Origin: Parasulfuritortus sp037439465
GTDB lineage: Bacteria > Pseudomonadota > Gammaproteobacteria > Burkholderiales > Thiobacillaceae
DNA length: 64,000 nucleotides
Direction of reading: 5' to 3'
Assembly (NCBI GenBank): GCA_037439465.1
Contig: JBBIVX010000007.1
Location: 37,824 to 101,823 of the forward strand
The position numbers and the translations under genes were made by a program. Each line of letters begins with the position of its first letter. Position 1 is the stretch's first letter. Shown in pieces: positions 61,383-64,000 of this stretch. The notes below the pieces were generated by a model. The model saw nothing but the letters and a program-made list of their open reading frames with translations. It was not told where the DNA came from and did not search any database.

Positions 61383-63290
61383 ATGTCTTATCGCACTCCA
61401 CATAAACCGCATATCTGGCTAATTGGTTTTGGCATGGCCGATTTCCTCCCCACGATTCTAAATAATTACGCCGACAAGGCGGATATCAAGACGCTCAGCC
61501 CGCTGTTCGAGAAAGCCGAGGCGGTTGCCCGCGGCCTCGTTGCCGCCGGCGAGGCAGATGTCTTTATCGCCGCCGGGGCCAATGGCGCCTTTTTGCACGA
61601 ACATCTGGAAGCGCCGCTGGTGCAAGTCAGGGTATCCGGTTTCGATATCCTGCACGCCCTACAGAAAGCGCGTCAGGCCGCCGATCGGGTAGCCGTATTC
61701 AGTTATGGCAATATCCGACAAGAACTGGAGGAAGTGAAAGCGCTCCTCAATGTGACTGTCGAACAAGTCTATTACCGTGACCGCGAGGATGCCGCCATCC
61801 GAATCCGCGATCTGGCAGCAAACGGCATCCGGGTAGTGGTTGGCTCTGGCATGGTCTGTGAATTGGCCAGGGGCGCTGGCATGAAGTCGGTATATCTCTA
61901 TTCCGAGGACGCAGTGAGTCGCGCCCTGGAAGATGCCCTGGACATCGCCCGTTTGACAAAGCTGGAACAGGCTCGGCAGGCCTGGCTGGATGCCAGCATG
62001 CGATCCCTGGAGGAGGCGGTCGTGGCCGTGGACGATGGTGGCCGCATACGTTCCATCAACCCTGCCTGTGCGCGACTGATAGGTATCTCTGCACCGTGGG
62101 GCGTGGGGCAAACACTGGCGGAATTAGCGCCGGCGTTCTCCTTGGATGATGTGCTCCGAACAGCCAAGCCGCAGACCGACATCATTCTGCCGCATGGCGG
62201 GCGGCTCTGGCTTGTGAATAAAAATCCGATAATGGAGGGCGAAACCTGTACCGGAGCCGTGCTCACCGCACGCGAGGCCGACGCCATCCAACGCGCCGAT
62301 CGTCATCTGCGGGCGCGCAGCCGGACTGGGCAATTCACCGCACGTCACAGCCTCGACGACATCCGTGGCAACAGCCCGCACATCAGGCAAATGGTAACAG
62401 CGGCTAGACATTATGCGAACGTGGACGCGACCGTCTTGATCAGTGGCGAAACAGGCACTGGCAAAGAGCTGGTCGCCCAGGGCATCCACAATGCCAGCGG
62501 GCGCAGGGATGGCCCTTTCGTTGCCATCAATTGCGCCGCCATGGCAGAAAGCCTGCTTGAATCGGAGCTCTATGGTTACGAGGAAGGCGCCTTCACCGGC
62601 GCCCGCAAGGGGGGCAAGAGTGGCCTCATAGAAGCGGCGCATACCGGCACCCTATTTCTCGACGAGATCGGTGACCTGCCGCCCACCCTACAGGCCAAAT
62701 TACTGCGTGTCATCCAAGAACGTGAGGTATTGCGAGTGGGGGCCACCGAACCGACTCCCGTCGATATTCGCATCGTGGCAGCCTCCCACCGTGATCTGCG
62801 CCATGAAACCGATGCTGGCAGATTTCGCCTTGATTTGTATTACCGATTGCATATTCTGACGCTGCGGCTGCCCTCCTTGCGCGAACGCCAGCAAGATGTG
62901 CCAGCGCTCGCCGAGCATTTCGCGGCTGCCGCGTTGCACAGGCTCGGTGCTCCTGGCAAGGCGCCCCTTCTGCTAAACCAGCTGCTTCCCGCCTTGACCG
63001 ACTACGCCTGGCCAGGCAATGTGCGCGAACTGGAAAACCTGGTGGAACGGGCGGCCGTGTTCATAGCCGCCCTACCTGCCAAAGACCTAAACCAAGCCGC
63101 CCTGGCGACTATCGCTCCTGAACTATTCGAACGTGGGACGGCCGAGCCAAGCTTGCATGACACCGGGAAACGCGCCGAGCAGAAACGCTTACATGCAGTA
63201 TTGACGGAATGCGGCGGTGACCGCCGCGAAGCCGCACGACGACTTGGGATCAGCCGAACGACGCTGTGGCGCCGGCTCGGTAAGGGGTAA
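61383..63290 (+). CDS. prpR: Propionate catabolism activator PrpR (sigma-54 dependent)
   Basis: 635 residues. N-terminal PrpR_N domain (about 10-190) senses 2-methylcitrate, then a PAS-like region (200-310), AAA+ domain with Walker A GETGTGKE, the sigma-54 loop GAFTGA and LFLDEIGD, and a Fis-type helix-turn-helix at the C-terminus (GDRREAARRLGISRTTLWRR). Divergent from prpBCD, with the sigma-54 promoter in the gap. Confidence 0.97.
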   Translation: MSYRTPHKPHIWLIGFGMADFLPTILNNYADKADIKTLSPLFEKAEAVARGLVAAGEADVFIAAGANGAFLHEHLEAPLVQVRVSGFDILHALQKARQAADRVAVFSYGNIRQELEEVKALLNVTVEQVYYRDREDAAIRIRDLAANGIRVVVGSGMVCELARGAGMKSVYLYSEDAVSRALEDALDIARLTKLEQARQAWLDASMRSLEEAVVAVDDGGRIRSINPACARLIGISAPWGVGQTLAELAPAFSLDDVLRTAKPQTDIILPHGGRLWLVNKNPIMEGETCTGAVLTAREADAIQRADRHLRARSRTGQFTARHSLDDIRGNSPHIRQMVTAARHYANVDATVLISGETGTGKELVAQGIHNASGRRDGPFVAINCAAMAESLLESELYGYEEGAFTGARKGGKSGLIEAAHTGTLFLDEIGDLPPTLQAKLLRVIQEREVLRVGATEPTPVDIRIVAASHRDLRHETDAGRFRLDLYYRLHILTLRLPSLRERQQDVPALAEHFAAAALHRLGAPGKAPLLLNQLLPALTDYAWPGNVRELENLVERAAVFIAALPAKDLNQAALATIAPELFERGTAEPSLHDTGKRAEQKRLHAVLTECGGDRREAARRLGISRTTLWRRLGKG

Positions 63291-63297
63291 ACGGCGG

Positions 63298-63792
63298 TCA
63301 GTGTATATGAGCAGTGACCGTTTCGCCGATAAGACGCTTGGCCGCCATAAGCTCGCTATCCGACATGGCGCGTGCCAAATAGTCGCGTTCCTGTGCACTG
63401 AGTCGGTGCTTGCTTCTCGCCGCCTGTTCATACCAGCGGTAGGCCGCGACAATGTCAGGTTTTACTCCAATCCCGCGAGCGTATATCTGCCCCAAGGCGA
63501 ACATCGCATCAGCATTACCTTGATTTGCGGCTTTTAGATACCACTGCCTGGCGGAGGCAAGATTTTTCGTGACACCCTGCCCTTCTTCGTAGAGCAGCCC
63601 CAAGTGATACTGCGATAGCGCATCCCCCTGCTCGGCCATCAGTGTGAATTCACGCGCTGCGCCGTCAAAATCGCCGGCGGAATAGGCCGCGACGCCTTCG
63701 TCAAAACCGGCCCATACCGGCACACAACACCCCCAGGACAGAAACAAAGCCAGCGAAAACGCACTTACAACATACTTCACAACGTTAATCAT
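63298..63792 (-). CDS. Exported Sel1-repeat (TPR-like) protein
   Basis: 164 residues. Signal peptide to about residue 28, then Sel1 repeats with QYHLGLLYEEGQGVTKNLAS and MFALGQIYARGIGVKPDIVA. Mediates protein interactions, often in the periplasm; function unknown. It converges on prpR 7 bases away. Confidence 0.88.
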   Translation of the reverse strand: MINVVKYVVSAFSLALFLSWGCCVPVWAGFDEGVAAYSAGDFDGAAREFTLMAEQGDALSQYHLGLLYEEGQGVTKNLASARQWYLKAANQGNADAMFALGQIYARGIGVKPDIVAAYRWYEQAARSKHRLSAQERDYLARAMSDSELMAAKRLIGETVTAHIH

Positions 63793-63813
63793 TTACACGC
63801 ACTCATCAAAAGC

Positions 63814-63842
63814 ATATTCGCATATTAGCATTATCTAAACAA
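63814..63842 (-). promoter_or_regulatory. Candidate sigma-70 promoter of the Sel1-repeat gene
   Basis: Minus strand TTGTTT (63837-63842), 17-base spacer, GAATAT (63814-63819), about 22 bases before the start codon. The boxes are only fair matches in AT-rich DNA. Confidence 0.4.
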
Positions 63843-63962
63843 CAAAGCCATGATTTTCTACGCTGCAAGCATTGGCTCAAGATTGAGACGCCGGCGGTAC
63901 GTTTTTAGTGTTGGGCTGTGCAAATTTGCCGGGAAGGCGAAGCGTCGGCGGCCCGGGAATGC

Positions 63963-63994
63963 AAAACGCCCTGCCTTGGATGGCAGGGCGTTTT
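63963..63994. terminator. Strong intrinsic terminator at the window end
   Basis: A perfect 13-bp stem: AAAACGCCCTGCC (63963-63975) and GGCAGGGCGTTTT (63982-63994), with loop TTGGAT, followed by T on the plus strand and a T4 in the other direction. No gene ends close to it on the plus strand inside the window (63793-63962 has no convincing ORF), so it may end a transcript from beyond the edge or a small RNA. Confidence 0.8.
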
Positions 63995-64000
63995 TATTGT

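Overview
This 64 kb window is GC-rich, densely packed chromosome with short intergenic gaps and many 1-26 bp gene overlaps. Gene content and order point to a betaproteobacterium: mtgA-aroE, glnA-ntrB-ntrC, cysE-iscRSUA-hscBA-fdx-iscX, exbB-exbD-lpxK-Trm112, panBC-folK-pcnB and dapA-bamC, with a prpR/prpBCD propionate locus. A Nitrosomonadales- or Rhodocyclales-like, flagellated, Gram-negative respirer with abundant c-type cytochromes fits best; this placement is inferred from gene order, not from a marker tree. I found no tRNA, rRNA, CRISPR array, insertion sequence or phage gene.

Layout. 1-887: 3' end of a Cu(I) P-type ATPase. 888-1519: the only long stretch without a convincing gene. 1520-3549: ELM1-like protein plus glycosyltransferase (+). 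3599-10912: a minus-strand run aroE-mtgA-mgtE-phosphoethanolamine transferase-sulfotransferase-GT2-GT4, an envelope/LPS decoration cluster. 11154-15727: nitrogen control (glnA, DUF4124 protein, ntrB, ntrC), with a sigma-54 promoter and two NtrC-like palindromes before glnA. 15918-19778: periplasmic thioredoxin-fold protein, then a minus-strand operon DUF302 protein - octaheme cytochrome c (OTR family) - cytochrome b. 19943-21307: AEC permease and a PsiF-repeat protein, closed by a perfect 17-bp hairpin. 21320-28418: the full ISC iron-sulfur operon behind an IscR-box promoter, then cysE and trmJ. 28458-39794: suhB, diheme cytochrome c, mutS, a GGDEF protein, an AF1514-like protein, a PmrAB/QseBC-like two-component pair with a PmrA-type box, yidB, an orphan radical SAM protein, panC.

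39796-57717: panB, folK, pcnB (-); exbB, exbD, lpxK, Trm112 (+), followed directly by flagellar genes fliJ-fliK-fliL-fliM-fliN-fliO-fliP-fliQ-fliR (fliK has its own sigma-54 promoter); a methyltransferase, dapA, bamC, two metallo-hydrolases, rhlE, a DUF3301 protein, a chalcone-isomerase-like protein and dodecin. 57744-63792: 2-methylcitrate cycle prpBCD (-) under a sigma-54 promoter, the divergent activator prpR, and a Sel1-repeat protein. The last 200 bases end in a strong terminator.

Regulatory theme: three independent sigma-54 promoters (glnA, fliK, prpB) can be read directly, and two matching activators (NtrC, PrpR) are encoded beside their targets. The most unusual module is the octaheme cytochrome/cytochrome b/DUF302 operon, whose substrate cannot be read from the sequence.
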